Positions 30,194 through 41,100 of a DNA stretch of 64,000 bases are shown here, in pieces. This stretch comes from Parietichytrium sp. I65-24A (Eukaryota > Sar > Bigyra > Thraustochytrida > Thraustochytriidae), in contig BLSF01000056.1 of NCBI GenBank assembly GCA_012862575.1, positions 231,692-295,691 of the forward strand. Reading direction: 5' to 3'. Within the stretch, counting starts at the first letter, position 1; the number at the start of each line of letters is the position of its first letter. Under the pieces are notes generated by a model. That model did not search any database. It was not told where the DNA came from and saw only the letters and a list, made by a program, of their open reading frames with translations. Both the position numbers and the translations under genes were made by a program.

Positions 30194-30470
30194 TCAGAAC
30201 AGCGGAAGCGAGCGACAGTGACAGAGGCGACCCCTTCCATAACGGGGCGCAGACACAAGCAATGGTCCAACGTCATAGTCGGTGATGAAGCCTTGGCCTT
30301 CTGCGTGCTCTTCGGAAAGAGAAATCCAGTGCCCCAGTTCGGCGAATGGATCGTTTTCCAGCGTGAGATGGGTGCACTCCATGTGCAAAATGTGTGCAGA
30401 GGATGATGGCGTGGTTCTGGGTGTAGAAAGCGCGTGCTGTGCTTACCCTGGTTCCGCTGCGTTCCATTTA
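30194..30470 (-). pseudogene. Short frame-broken coding-like patch, possible gene relic
   Basis: Two minus-strand frames overlap near 30380. The upstream one starts with ATG at 30467 (MERSGTRVSTARAFY...). The downstream one continues as MECTHLTLENDPFAELGHW and then a varied, protein-like stretch to about 30250. Joined by a one-base shift they would make about 75 plausible residues, but no family is recognised and nothing comparable follows. A decayed fragment or a small spliced gene are both possible. Confidence 0.22.
30199..30249 (+). repeat. Dispersed CAGCTG-core repeat, copy 4 (divergent)
   Basis: It shares ACAGCGGAAGCGA.CGACAGTGA with copy 5. The CAGCTG core is lost (CAGAGGCG), but the CCCC...CGGGG pairing at the 3' part is kept. 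Confidence 0.45.
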
Positions 30471-30985
30471 CCGGCGGCGTGTGGAGAAGCCTCGACAGGA
30501 CCGGCCCATTACCAGTTTAAGCCGCATGGCGATGCATGCGGCAGAGCCGGGACGAAACAAAACGGCATCCTAGCAAGTCCTTCCCTTGCTGGAAACGCGG
30601 AACTTAAAATACATGGGAAGAGCCCAGGCTGTGGCTTCATTGTTCTCCTGAGAACCGGTCCCGGACCCGGCAGGAAGCCGAAAGAATAGCTTTGTAGGTC
30701 CGCTCGAACCGCAGTGCACGGTTTTGGCGAAGAGCAGTGAAGATCAGTGAAGAGCAGTTCATATCTGCACGCCAAGTAGGGAGATGTTCCCGTCATGAGA
30801 TGTTTCAACGGTCCCAATAATAGCCCTCCTTGATCTTGGACGCGAGGTGTGCATCATCTGAGTGGCATGATGTTCTTATGTAGCATCTCACTCTTGTTTT
30901 CAACATAGGTGTACCCTAGATAAAAAGCTCTGCGGTTTGCAGTCAACTATTTCATTCTTTTCTAAAATAATAAAAGAGATGTGAA

Positions 30986-33900
30986 TTATGCGGTTCCGTG
31001 TGCTTCCTCGGAGGCCTTGGCAATGTGCAAGAAGACTTCGTGGAGACTGGAGCAAGCGATCTCCATGTCCTGGATGCCGTACTGCGCGGTGGAGGAGATC
31101 ATCATCTCCCATACATCTGCGAGTCGAATGTGGGACTCGCCGGAATTGATACGAAAGGTCATCTTGGCATTGATGTGGCTCTCCAGGATTGCGCCAGGCA
31201 TGCGAGTAGCAACGAATGCCTCGGCCTTGCTTGCGTCTGACACGACCAAGGCAAGCTTGAAGCCTTCGTTGTACTTTTGTTTGAGGTAACTGGCGGTTCC
31301 AACTGTCTTCAATAGTCCATGTGCCATAATCGCGATGCGATCACTCAGCTTCTCAGACTCGCTCATGAGATGCGTCGTCAGCACAATACACCGCTTGCTC
31401 TTCTCCTGCAAGATGAGCTTGTGCACGTCGCTACGAGTCACGGGGTCGACTCCGGTCGTTGGCTCATCCAAAAACACCACGCGAGGATTTCCGATAAAGC
31501 TGATGGCAATACTCAAGCGACGACGCTGTCCACCGGAGAGCTGGCGGGAGCGCTTCTTTTCGTGACCGGCGAGCCTGACAGCCTCGATCGCGTTTGTAAC
31601 CAAGGACTTCTCGTACTTCTTTGGAACGCCCTTCAGACGCGCAAACAGCAGCAAATGCTCGCTTACAGTCAGCTCCGGCCAGGTGATATCATGCTGTGGG
31701 CAAACGCCGATCACGTTGTGTACGGCGCTCATCTCCGTCGCGATGTTTTTGTTGTCCACGTAGGCCGCGCCGCTCGTCGGGCCGTACAGTCCGGTGAGAA
31801 TGGAGATCGTGGTGGACTTTCCTGCTCCGTTGGGTCCGAGCAAGCTCGTAACTGACTTGTCTTCCATGTGCATCGTGAGTCCGTCTACTGCTTGGAATCG
31901 GCCAAACTGCTTTCGCAAGTTCTCGATGCGGATCGGAGCGTCGTTTGCCTTCCCGCAACGCACGTAGTCTGCTTCTTCGACGACATCATCATCTTCGCCC
32001 ATGTTCAGTCGCGCCTCCGCTGCCTGCGCTGGAACCTCATGCTCGAGCCCGTCCTTGACTTGAACTCTTTGACCCCGTCTGCGAATCGCCGCAAAGGTAT
32101 CGGAGATGAAGAAGAATGGTGAGCGACGAATTCCGAACTCCTTGGGCAGAACCTCGTCCAAATAGAACGCGGCCGCGAATTGTACAATAATCTGGATCAC
32201 CTGGTAGCCCCACACCTGGACCAACTCATCGTCGCCGGAGAGGTCCTCCCAATAGTAGGATCGAGAACTCAGCAAATAGATGCCTCGCGAAAAGGTGAAT
32301 GGCGGGAACCACATGAACCATCCTGGCGCAGGAAGGAATGGGGTCTCTTCAAACACGACAATATTGAGAATGAACGCCGCTATCGTAGAGCCCAGGACCA
32401 GCAAGTAGCATAAGATATTGGCGTTGCGGGTCTTCTGAAAGAACGCAGAGAGAAGGAAAGCCATCGCAATCTGGGCGTTGGCCCACAGAAGGAACAGAAC
32501 CAATACAATTCCGAATTGGTGATTGGTGAGGAGTCTGATGCCAAAAAGCGAAGCGAGAAAGTACACAGAGAAGAGCACAATTAAGCTCAAGCAGAGATCA
32601 AAGAGATACTGCACGAGCCAGTAGACTCTCATCTGCATTCCCATCATGAGCAAGCTGCTCCGAAGCTTGTGTTCTTTCTCATGAACGAGGTGGAACACCA
32701 ACACAGGCAACAAGAAGGTGCATGCCAGGGGGATCATTAATGAAGACAAGTAACTTGTCTCCAAGCTGTCGCGACCCTCGCTGTAGCTGTAATACCTTGA
32801 ATACATGGGAAAGGCCCTCACACCGGTAATCACCATCGGGTTGGAAGCGTTGGCGAAAGGACTGGACGGATTGGGAGAGGCGCGAATCATTGCTGACACC
32901 AATCCATTCAAAACTCGATTTGATGTACTAAAGAGCTTGAATCTGTAGCTCTCAACGCCAGAATAAACTGCGCGTGGATTGCATACATACAGGTATGAGC
33001 CCGACGTTGTCTCTGTGTCAGCATCCACCGCCACGAAAGGGTAAGATGGGCTACAACCTGAAGGCTTCGAGATGAAGTATCCTAAGGTTGTATATTTCAA
33101 TTTCCCTGCAGATGGGTCAGCGTCCGAGAACAACAAACCCGTCGTTGGAAAGTAGTCGTCAAACAATTTGTCCGCCAGCTTCAGTCCTTCCACGTCGTCC
33201 GGAATTCGGGCTGCAAAAGCACCTTCTTTGTTCTGGTAATCCGTTTGGCCTTTGAGTAAAAGCTCATTGAAGACCATGCTTTGGTTTTTGGCTGATTGGA
33301 CAGCGTCGTCAAGGAGAGAGAAGGCCCCAGAGGTTGAGACATCACAGATGCGATGAATAGTCTGAATGGATACCGCCTCCGAGAAAATGGAAGACTCGAC
33401 ATAGTTCATTCGCGCGGGATACGATGACAAAAGACCAGACGCTTTCAAGAGACTCTCGGAGAATGCATTGGACAGATTTTGTACACTTGAGCTTTCCGCC
33501 ATTCCGAAAGAAGAACGCAAAGTGCACCCATATTCATCGTCCCAATCGGAATAATCACAGTAGACTTCGGTTTCGACCAGGCCCGACTTATTCAAAAAGT
33601 ACTCGCTGACAGTACTACACGCGTCTCCAAGCGAGACTCTGAGAGCAGCATCACCCGTGTCCTCTAGCCCAAATAACAGGCGGGGAAGCCGAACTGCTCT
33701 ATATGAGCTGTAAACTGGTTCAAGAAATGGCGAGTACCACACCACCGGATCTTGAAATGGCCATCGGCTCTCCTCGAACGAAGCGCATTCGTCCCCATAT
33801 CTCGCCTGTGCCATACAGTAGCTGTAAACTGCATTCTTTTCGGAAAACCAATCGGCCTCATATTCGCCGCCAAGGGATTCAATAAGCTCTTCTATCGAGG

Positions 33901-36900
33901 TGAACTCGCTTTCAGCGAGCTTATTACCCAGAGCGTTGTACATGACCACTAAACTCACAGGAACTGATGAGGAATTTTCGTATTGCGAGACTGCACACAC
34001 TGTTTCGTCGCACGTAGTTCCAGAGTTCAAGAGACCACCCAGATACTCCAGCTGAGTCGCGAGACAGGATTGGCATCTGTAAAAGTCGCTATAATAATAG
34101 GAAGAAGGACTTTCACTCTTCTCAAACACGTACTTGATGACCAATGCTAATCCAACAACCAGAACGAGTGGAATGAAAATTTGGCAGCAAGTGGTCTTCT
34201 TCTGCCGAAGCTGCAACGTTGCTGACTTCAAGAAAAGTCCCCGGACTTGACTCTTGAATGTCCTTTTGAAACTGATCTCTGTCTGAAACCCGTCCGAGAC
34301 ACTGACTTTCGATGCATCCTCCAACACGTTCGCGGTGTCGCCCTCGTAGACACCCAACTCCGTTTGCGACGAACGCGACCACGGGGAAGAATGGGTATTC
34401 AGCGATACAAAGACGTCTTCCAAGCTGGTTTGGCTCAGACCCCAGTCCTGTACAAGCGACTGACCATCCTTGGAGTCGATCCATCGCAAGGCTTTTGTGG
34501 CATCTTCAAACATGTCCGGCGTGATTGTGAAGATCAGAGAGCCAGAAGGCCCCACTTTAGGCTGAGGAACTCGGCTCATTTGGGAACGCAGATTCGCCGA
34601 GATCTTGTCTCTGGCGCCAGGGACCTCTTGCTTCGGGTTGATCGACAGTTTGTACTTTCCTCCAAACTTGGACTTTAAGTGAAGAGCGTTGCCAAGTGCG
34701 ATCAAACGGCCATTTGACATGATCCCAATACGGTCCCCGAGAAGATCAGCCTCGTCCATGAGGTGAGTGGTCAGAATCACCACCCTGTCCTTCTTCAGGT
34801 CATTGATCATGTCCCACACATGTCGCTGGTTCTGCGGATCCAGACCGGTGGTGGGCTCGTCCAAGAAGATCACGCGCTTGTGGCCCAGCGCGGCCACCGT
34901 CATCGAGAGACGGCGACGCATGCCTCCACTGTACTCTCCGGCCAGGCGCTTCACGCTGTCCAGGTGCACTTGTTTGAGCAGGTGATTGCCTTGCTCGCGC
35001 AGGCTTCCCAGACTCATCCCTTGAAAGTGACCATAGAACCGAATGTGCTCCCAAGCAGTCAGCTGAGCCCAAAGGATGTCGTGCTGGGGGCACACGCCAA
35101 TGTCTGGCCGAATGGACCCCATATTGTCCCGTACGCTCTTGCCGTAGATATGGCAGTCTCCGCCGCTTAGAGAGAGCATGCCAGACAAAATGTTGATGGC
35201 CGTGGACTTTCCGGCGCCGTTGTGGCCGAGGAGAGCAAAGCAAGAGCCGTTTTCAAGAGCAAGAGTCAGGCCGTCTACAGCGCGGAAGCTGCTACCAAAA
35301 GGAAAGAACCCGGCAAACTCCTTGACGAGACCTTGTATCACCACAGGGTATTTAGCCACCTCGGCACGTAGACCGGCGCGGATCTCTTGCTCTTCTCGTT
35401 GCACATCAACGTCCATATCATTGGCGGCAGCCGCTGAACGTAAAAGGCCGGACCCACTGAATGGGTTCTTCATGAGGCCAGCCGCCCAGTACCAAGGAGT
35501 AAAGACGAACCACAGTGGCTCTGGTCTTCCATGACCAAACGTGAACACCTGGCCGAGGTACCATGCAAGGAACACCCAAAACACGCTGGCGCCAAAGAGC
35601 GCCCACAAAGCCTCCGCGTCACTTGGGATGGTATATTGACAGGAGCAATCTGACCCTGACGAGGTATTCCGAAATACGGCGCCCGGGACGGCATTACATT
35701 CTTTCTTTGTGGATTTAGATGACCATTCACCGGTGCAGATTTGCTTTGAGCATACCCTGGTATAGCATTCGGAAGAGTAACAGTTATCGTGATATATGCA
35801 GTGTTCAACGTGCTTTCGGCACAGCGAAGAAGATGATTCTTCGCTCGCGCATACGGCTTCGTAGTCGATTGATCGATTGAAACCGTCAAGACCAATTGCA
35901 ATTTTATTTATGTTTGCAAACTGGTACGCTCCGTCGAAAGCATCAGACCAGGTGTACTCACCGTGCACCTCCCTCGAGACGCCCTCGACAGAGATACGGT
36001 TTACCCTGGACATTGTGTACATGTTGACATCAATTTTGGCGTAGAGGAGTGGGGGATACAGGTTGATAAGCCCCCTCGCTGCCACGCTGATCCTGTATGG
36101 ATCATAGAATTTGCCTGTGACATCAAGAGCTTGCATGCTGACGATCGCCTGGAGAATCAGACCCAAAGCCATGATGAGAAATCCGAACATGACCGCCACC
36201 TTTGTATTCGGCATTACAGAGCTCACAGCCATGGCTACAGAGGACATCGCGAGCAGGTAGGCGTAGAGAACTAGAAAGAGCCACGTCTTGTTGGTGTACA
36301 GAAACATGGGAACGGACATTTGGTATCCGGCAAGCAGCATCAGTAGAGCGGTGGGAATGAGCAACAAGGCGTAATAAATAAACCAGGACAGCCAATAGCA
36401 AGACTCCTTCAAGCCCATCATACGGAGGGCGTCAAGAATCTTGTCGTCCTTTTCTTGCACGATTTGTCGAAGGCTAATGATGAAGCTCATCAGAATTCCG
36501 GTGATGTAAAATAGCGACCCCAGCCCTTCGATCTGGAAAAGTCCGCCTGAGTCTGATTCATTGTTTCCTTCAACGATTGGGAATGCCCTGATGTTCATCT
36601 CAATTGAGGCATCTGGATTTCCAGTGTGCATTGCTAGAATGGCTTCGTTGACAGCTCGCTGGACCTGCAGAATATAGCTCGAATGTGCGTCGTTACTCGC
36701 AAAGGACAACATATCAGCGCCTGCCGGTCCCATGTATGATTTTGAAGTTTGGTTGTACCAAACTTCGTACGAGATGAGGGAGATGTTGGTCAAACCGTCC
36801 ACAGATACATTGTCAAGACCCGTAAAACGCGAAATATCGTCAACGCTGGAGAGCAGCTCTCCAGAATTGTTAAAAGCCACCGCAGCAAGAACAGGGGTGC

Positions 36901-37339
36901 CAGACTTGTCTGCCAATCGCGCTGCCATATCCTCCACAGAGTCGTATCCAATCACCGCCTGGTCGGCTTGAAGCCCGTCGTCAGAAGCCACAATTAACGC
37001 CATGAGTTGATCGGTCAATGGAGATGTTGGGGCGTATAAAAGCGGGATGCACGGGGCCCGAGGAATAGGCTTGCCGAGGCCAAACCGGCCTCCCAAACGA
37101 TCGTAGACAAGGCATTTAGATTGCATCGATTCACCACTGTCTCCACCGAAGATTCCAAGCGACTGCGGATCTCGGTCGATACTGGTTGTCTCATTGACCT
37201 TCAAAATGGCGCCAAATATAATAACGCAGACCATCGGCGCCAAAAGGTGCACCAGCGTGCCCACGCGATTCCTTTTCATCAGCACATAGTTCTTGTACAG
37301 CAGCGCGTACAGCTGCCACAGGTACGGCCCGCACCCCAT
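30986..37339 (-). CDS. ABCA-subfamily full-size lipid transporter, paralogue 2
   Basis: The product has 2117 residues and starts at the ATG at 37339 (MGCGPYLWQLYALLYKNYV), which aligns with paralogue 1. It has the same 6+6 TM layout with two extracellular domains and two NBDs. NBD1 has GHNGAGKST (near 705) and YSGGMRRR. NBD2 has GPNGAGKST (near 1837) and LSGGQRRR. Both Walker B motifs are FLDEPTTG-x-DP, so two active sites are expected. The Cys-rich loop between TM5 and TM6 is longer and richer in Cys than in paralogue 1 (CYSSECYTRVCSKQIC). One difference in NBD1 is SLSGG for SPSGG. The second extracellular domain is strongly diverged (rich in Tyr/Ser near its start), while the TM11-12 region and NBD2 DNA are nearly identical to paralogue 1. 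A tandem duplicate with its own intergenic region is expected to be expressed separately. Confidence 0.96.
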   Translation of the reverse strand: MGCGPYLWQLYALLYKNYVLMKRNRVGTLVHLLAPMVCVIIFGAILKVNETTSIDRDPQSLGIFGGDSGESMQSKCLVYDRLGGRFGLGKPIPRAPCIPLLYAPTSPLTDQLMALIVASDDGLQADQAVIGYDSVEDMAARLADKSGTPVLAAVAFNNSGELLSSVDDISRFTGLDNVSVDGLTNISLISYEVWYNQTSKSYMGPAGADMLSFASNDAHSSYILQVQRAVNEAILAMHTGNPDASIEMNIRAFPIVEGNNESDSGGLFQIEGLGSLFYITGILMSFIISLRQIVQEKDDKILDALRMMGLKESCYWLSWFIYYALLLIPTALLMLLAGYQMSVPMFLYTNKTWLFLVLYAYLLAMSSVAMAVSSVMPNTKVAVMFGFLIMALGLILQAIVSMQALDVTGKFYDPYRISVAARGLINLYPPLLYAKIDVNMYTMSRVNRISVEGVSREVHGEYTWSDAFDGAYQFANINKIAIGLDGFNRSIDYEAVCASEESSSSLCRKHVEHCIYHDNCYSSECYTRVCSKQICTGEWSSKSTKKECNAVPGAVFRNTSSGSDCSCQYTIPSDAEALWALFGASVFWVFLAWYLGQVFTFGHGRPEPLWFVFTPWYWAAGLMKNPFSGSGLLRSAAAANDMDVDVQREEQEIRAGLRAEVAKYPVVIQGLVKEFAGFFPFGSSFRAVDGLTLALENGSCFALLGHNGAGKSTAINILSGMLSLSGGDCHIYGKSVRDNMGSIRPDIGVCPQHDILWAQLTAWEHIRFYGHFQGMSLGSLREQGNHLLKQVHLDSVKRLAGEYSGGMRRRLSMTVAALGHKRVIFLDEPTTGLDPQNQRHVWDMINDLKKDRVVILTTHLMDEADLLGDRIGIMSNGRLIALGNALHLKSKFGGKYKLSINPKQEVPGARDKISANLRSQMSRVPQPKVGPSGSLIFTITPDMFEDATKALRWIDSKDGQSLVQDWGLSQTSLEDVFVSLNTHSSPWSRSSQTELGVYEGDTANVLEDASKVSVSDGFQTEISFKRTFKSQVRGLFLKSATLQLRQKKTTCCQIFIPLVLVVGLALVIKYVFEKSESPSSYYYSDFYRCQSCLATQLEYLGGLLNSGTTCDETVCAVSQYENSSSVPVSLVVMYNALGNKLAESEFTSIEELIESLGGEYEADWFSEKNAVYSYCMAQARYGDECASFEESRWPFQDPVVWYSPFLEPVYSSYRAVRLPRLLFGLEDTGDAALRVSLGDACSTVSEYFLNKSGLVETEVYCDYSDWDDEYGCTLRSSFGMAESSSVQNLSNAFSESLLKASGLLSSYPARMNYVESSIFSEAVSIQTIHRICDVSTSGAFSLLDDAVQSAKNQSMVFNELLLKGQTDYQNKEGAFAARIPDDVEGLKLADKLFDDYFPTTGLLFSDADPSAGKLKYTTLGYFISKPSGCSPSYPFVAVDADTETTSGSYLYVCNPRAVYSGVESYRFKLFSTSNRVLNGLVSAMIRASPNPSSPFANASNPMVITGVRAFPMYSRYYSYSEGRDSLETSYLSSLMIPLACTFLLPVLVFHLVHEKEHKLRSSLLMMGMQMRVYWLVQYLFDLCLSLIVLFSVYFLASLFGIRLLTNHQFGIVLVLFLLWANAQIAMAFLLSAFFQKTRNANILCYLLVLGSTIAAFILNIVVFEETPFLPAPGWFMWFPPFTFSRGIYLLSSRSYYWEDLSGDDELVQVWGYQVIQIIVQFAAAFYLDEVLPKEFGIRRSPFFFISDTFAAIRRRGQRVQVKDGLEHEVPAQAAEARLNMGEDDDVVEEADYVRCGKANDAPIRIENLRKQFGRFQAVDGLTMHMEDKSVTSLLGPNGAGKSTTISILTGLYGPTSGAAYVDNKNIATEMSAVHNVIGVCPQHDITWPELTVSEHLLLFARLKGVPKKYEKSLVTNAIEAVRLAGHEKKRSRQLSGGQRRRLSIAISFIGNPRVVFLDEPTTGVDPVTRSDVHKLILQEKSKRCIVLTTHLMSESEKLSDRIAIMAHGLLKTVGTASYLKQKYNEGFKLALVVSDASKAEAFVATRMPGAILESHINAKMTFRINSGESHIRLADVWEMMISSTAQYGIQDMEIACSSLHEVFLHIAKASEEAHGTA

Positions 37340-38149
37340 GCTCCAGTGTATATGTGTTCTGTGCTGGCCCCTCTTCGCTCTTCGCTCGACAGCTGTTCAA
37401 TGCACCTTATGGGTCTGGTCTCCATATCCCCACTTCATCTCTCTCTCTCTCTCTCTGGCCTCTCTCTCCCCACATCGCAGCACCTCACAAGACAATACTC
37501 TATCTGCGCGCTATCGCCTCTTATTTGCCTTTAGGCCCACATTGATTGCCACCTGACACTCTTTTCTTCAAAGCAATACGCTCTCTGACATTCTCTGACG
37601 GCCACTGGGCTCTGATAGCTCTGATGTACTCTTTCGGGACGGGTACGGCGCCCGCTAGGCGCTGACGTAACTGACACTTCTCTCCACTAGCCAGCGTTGT
37701 TCTCAACAATGGATAGAGAGGGCGAGAGATACCGTTAGCCGACTGTTTACCGTGACCGGTGACCGTGGCACTGTTCTTCGAATCGGGCTCAGCTCTGAGT
37801 CAGGAGCTCCTACTCTCGTTTATCGCACACTCTGAAGATGGCGCTGAGAGCCAAAAAGTGGAATTTGGAATGAATGAAAACCTAGTGAAAAGGTAGAAAC
37901 ACGGGAAAGGGGCGCTGGCTTTCGAAAGGCGCGGTGTTCATTGTAAAGTGCTGATTGGTGTGCGTGCCGTAAAGTCGGGACGGTCACGGTGATTGATTGT
38001 ACGCCAGTTGACAGTTAGTCTCTCTTGCTCCCATGAAACGTCAGGTACAGCGGAAGCGAACGACAGTGAGCAGCTGTGACCCCTGCCACGGTAGGGTGAT
38101 GAAACGAGGACAAATGGTCGCGCAAAGAGTTCGATTATTCTTTTAAAAA
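37340..38149. other. Intergenic region between ABCA paralogues 2 and 3
   Basis: A CT dinucleotide tract (37439-37456, then further CT-rich DNA to 37470) lies about 100 bp upstream of the paralogue 2 ATG, as an initiator-like pyrimidine tract. Dispersed-repeat copy 5 lies at 38047-38104, just beyond the stop codon of paralogue 3. No gene is seen. Confidence 0.65.
38047..38104 (+). repeat. Dispersed CAGCTG-core repeat, copy 5
   Basis: It reads ACAGCGGAAGCGAACGACAG, then TGAGCAGCTGTGACCCCTGCC, then ACGGTAGGGTGATG. It is the best-preserved copy together with copy 6. It lies between ABCA paralogues 2 and 3. Confidence 0.65.
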
Positions 38150-41100
38150 TTAAGCAGTCCCAAACGTGTCTTCGGAAGTCTCGGCAATGCGCAGGAAGAC
38201 GTCGTGGAGATTGGAGCAAGCGATCTCCATGTTCAAAATGCCTTCACGCGCAGAAGCAGACAGCATGAATGCCCAGACATCTGCGAGCCGGACACTGGAG
38301 CTCTTCGCGCCGATTCGAAAGGTCATCTTGGCGTTGACGTGGCTCTCCAGAGTCGCTCCTGGAATTTGAGCAGTGATAAAAGACATTGCTCTATTTTGGT
38401 CTGAGACTACCACGGTAATTTTGAACCCTTGGTTGTACTTTTGCTTGAGGTAACTGGCGGTTCCGATCGTCTTCAATTGTCCATGTGCCATAATCGCGAT
38501 GCGATCACTTAGCTTCTCGGACTCGCTCATGAGATGCGTCGTCAGCACAATACACCGCTTGCTCTTCTCCTGCAAGATGAGCTCGTGCACATCGCTACGA
38601 GTCACGGGGTCGACTCCGGTCGTTGGCTCATCCAAAAACACCACGCGAGGATTTCCGATAAAGCTGATGGCAATACTCAAGCGACGATGTTGCCCACCGG
38701 AGAGTTGGCGGGTGCGCTTCTTTTCGTGGCCGGCGAGCCTCACAGCGTTAATTGCGTTCGTAACCAAGGACTTCTCGTACTTCTTTGGAACGCCCTTCAG
38801 ACGCGCAAACAGCAGCAAATGCTCGCTTACAGTCAGCTCCGGCCAGGTGATATCATGCTGTGGGCAAACGCCAATCACGTTGTGTACAGCGCTCATCTCC
38901 GTCGCGATGTTTTTGTTGTCCACGTAGGCCGCGCCGCTCGTCGGGCCGTACAGCCCGGTGAGAATAGAGATCGTGGTGGACTTTCCTGCTCCGTTGGGTC
39001 CGAGCAAGCTCGTAACTGACTTGTCTTCCATGTGCATCGTGAGTCCGTCTACTGCTTGGAATCGGCCAAACTGCTTTCGCAAGTTCTCGATGCGGATCGG
39101 AGCGCCGTTCGCCATCCCGCGACGCACGTAGTCTGCTTCTTCGACGACATCATCATCTTCGCCCATGTTCAGTCGCGCCTCCGCTGCCTGCGCTGGAACC
39201 TCATGCTCGAGCCCGTCCTTGACTTGAACTCTTTGACCCCGTCTGCGAAGCGCCGCAAAGGTATCGGTGATGAAGAAGAATGGTGAGCGACGAGTGCCAA
39301 ACTCCTTGGGCAGAACCTCATCCAAGTAGAACGCGGCCGCGAATTGTACAATAATCTGGATCACCTGGTAGCCCCACACCTTGACCAACTCATCGTCGCC
39401 GGAGAGGTCCTCCCAGAAATAGGATCGAAAACCCAGCAAATAGATGCCGCGTGAAAAGGTGAATGGCGGGAACCACATGAACCATCCTGGCGCAGGTTGA
39501 AACGGAGTCTCTGTAAACATCTGTGTATTGAGAATGAACGCCGCTGTTGTAGAGCCCAGGACCAGCAAGTAGCATGCGATATTGGCGTTGCGGGTCTTCT
39601 GAAAGAATGCGGAGAGAAGGAAAGCCATCGCAACCTGGGCGTTGGCCCACAGAAGGAACAGGACCAACACAATTCCGAACTGATGATTGGTGATGAGCTC
39701 AATACTTGTAGCAGACGCAAGGATGTATACAGAGAAGAACACAACCAAGCTCAAGCAGAGGTCAAAGAGATACTGCACGAGCCAGTAGACTCTCATCTGC
39801 ATTCCCATCATGAGCAAGCTGCTCCGAAGCTTGTGTTCCTTCTCATGAACAAGGTGGAACACGAACACAGGCAACAAGAAGGTACACGCCAGTGAGAATG
39901 TTAGGGTAGACATCTCCCTGATGGTGGCAAGATGCGACTCCAAGAAACTGGTATCGTCGGTGCCAGGGAGGTAAGGAAACTCCCTCACCCCAGTCAACAA
40001 GATCGGATTCACCGCATTAGCGAATGGGCTCGATGGATTTGGGTGAGAGCGAATCATTGCTGATACCAAGCCGTTGAGGATGCGATTCGCAACGTTAAAC
40101 TCTGAGCTATCGAAGCCGTCCACATCCGGCGAGATTCGAAAGTCGCTGCAATACGCCCCTGAGTTGATTGCTCTGTCTGAGCCGATATCAATGTCTGCAT
40201 CTACCCCAACGTTTGGGTAATAGCTGCAAAACGAATTTGCTTTGCTGTAGTAGCCCAGAGTTGTGTACTTCAGCTTTCCTGCAGACGGATTCACCTCTGA
40301 GAATACCAAGCCCGCGCTGGGAAAATAGTCTTCTATGAGATCAACGGACTTCTTCAAACCCTCTATTCCTGCAGGCATACGCTCGGCAAAGTCCCCTTCT
40401 TTGTTCTGATAGTCCAATTGACCCTTGAGATGAAGCCGAAAAAAGATTTCGGTCTGGTTTTTGGCTTTTTGAACGCTTTCTTCCAAAAGCGAGACTGCCC
40501 GAGATGAAGTGATGCTACACATTCTCGAAATCGTCTGTATACTTAAAGCCTGGGAAAATCCCGTTGAGTTGACAAGATTCAGCCGCACAGGGTACGAGCC
40601 GAGGAGTCCAGAGGCTGCAGAGAGGCTATCCGAAAACGCTTCAGCAAGCTCTTGCGCCGCCGAAGCGCCATTCAAAGAGGTACTCTGAAAATAGCAGTTT
40701 TCGATCTCTGCATCAAGCATTTGTGTAAAGTTGCTTTCACAAATGTACTCTGTGTTCGCCAACTCGGTTAAGTCAGTGACGTACCGGCTCACAGTCTCGC
40801 ACATGTCTCCGACTATGCCCGGGAGGGCCATATCCTCGGTGTTTTCATAACCAACAAAAATCCGAGGCATTCTGGTCTGCTTCATGAAACTGTTGACCGG
40901 CCCAAGAAACGGTGTGTACCATTGGGCCTGAGGATGGATTGCTGCCCCTTCCCGGTTGCGATTGAAGTCGGAACAGCTATAACCCTCCACTGTTGACGAT
41001 GCTTCGCAAAATGCGTAAAGTGGATTGGTCAGAGAAAACCACTCTGCGTTGTACGTGCTACCCATCTGCACAATGAGATCCTCCAACGTCGAGTCATAAT

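Larger units (their letters stand above)
28365..30985. other. Intergenic region between ABCA paralogues 1 and 2
   Basis: It contains dispersed-repeat copies 3 and 4, a cluster of GTAC-type palindromes (29461-29500), and a short coding-like patch on the minus strand (30194-30470). The remainder is AT-rich with no supported gene. Frames at 30149-30689 (+) show no recognisable family. Confidence 0.6.
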
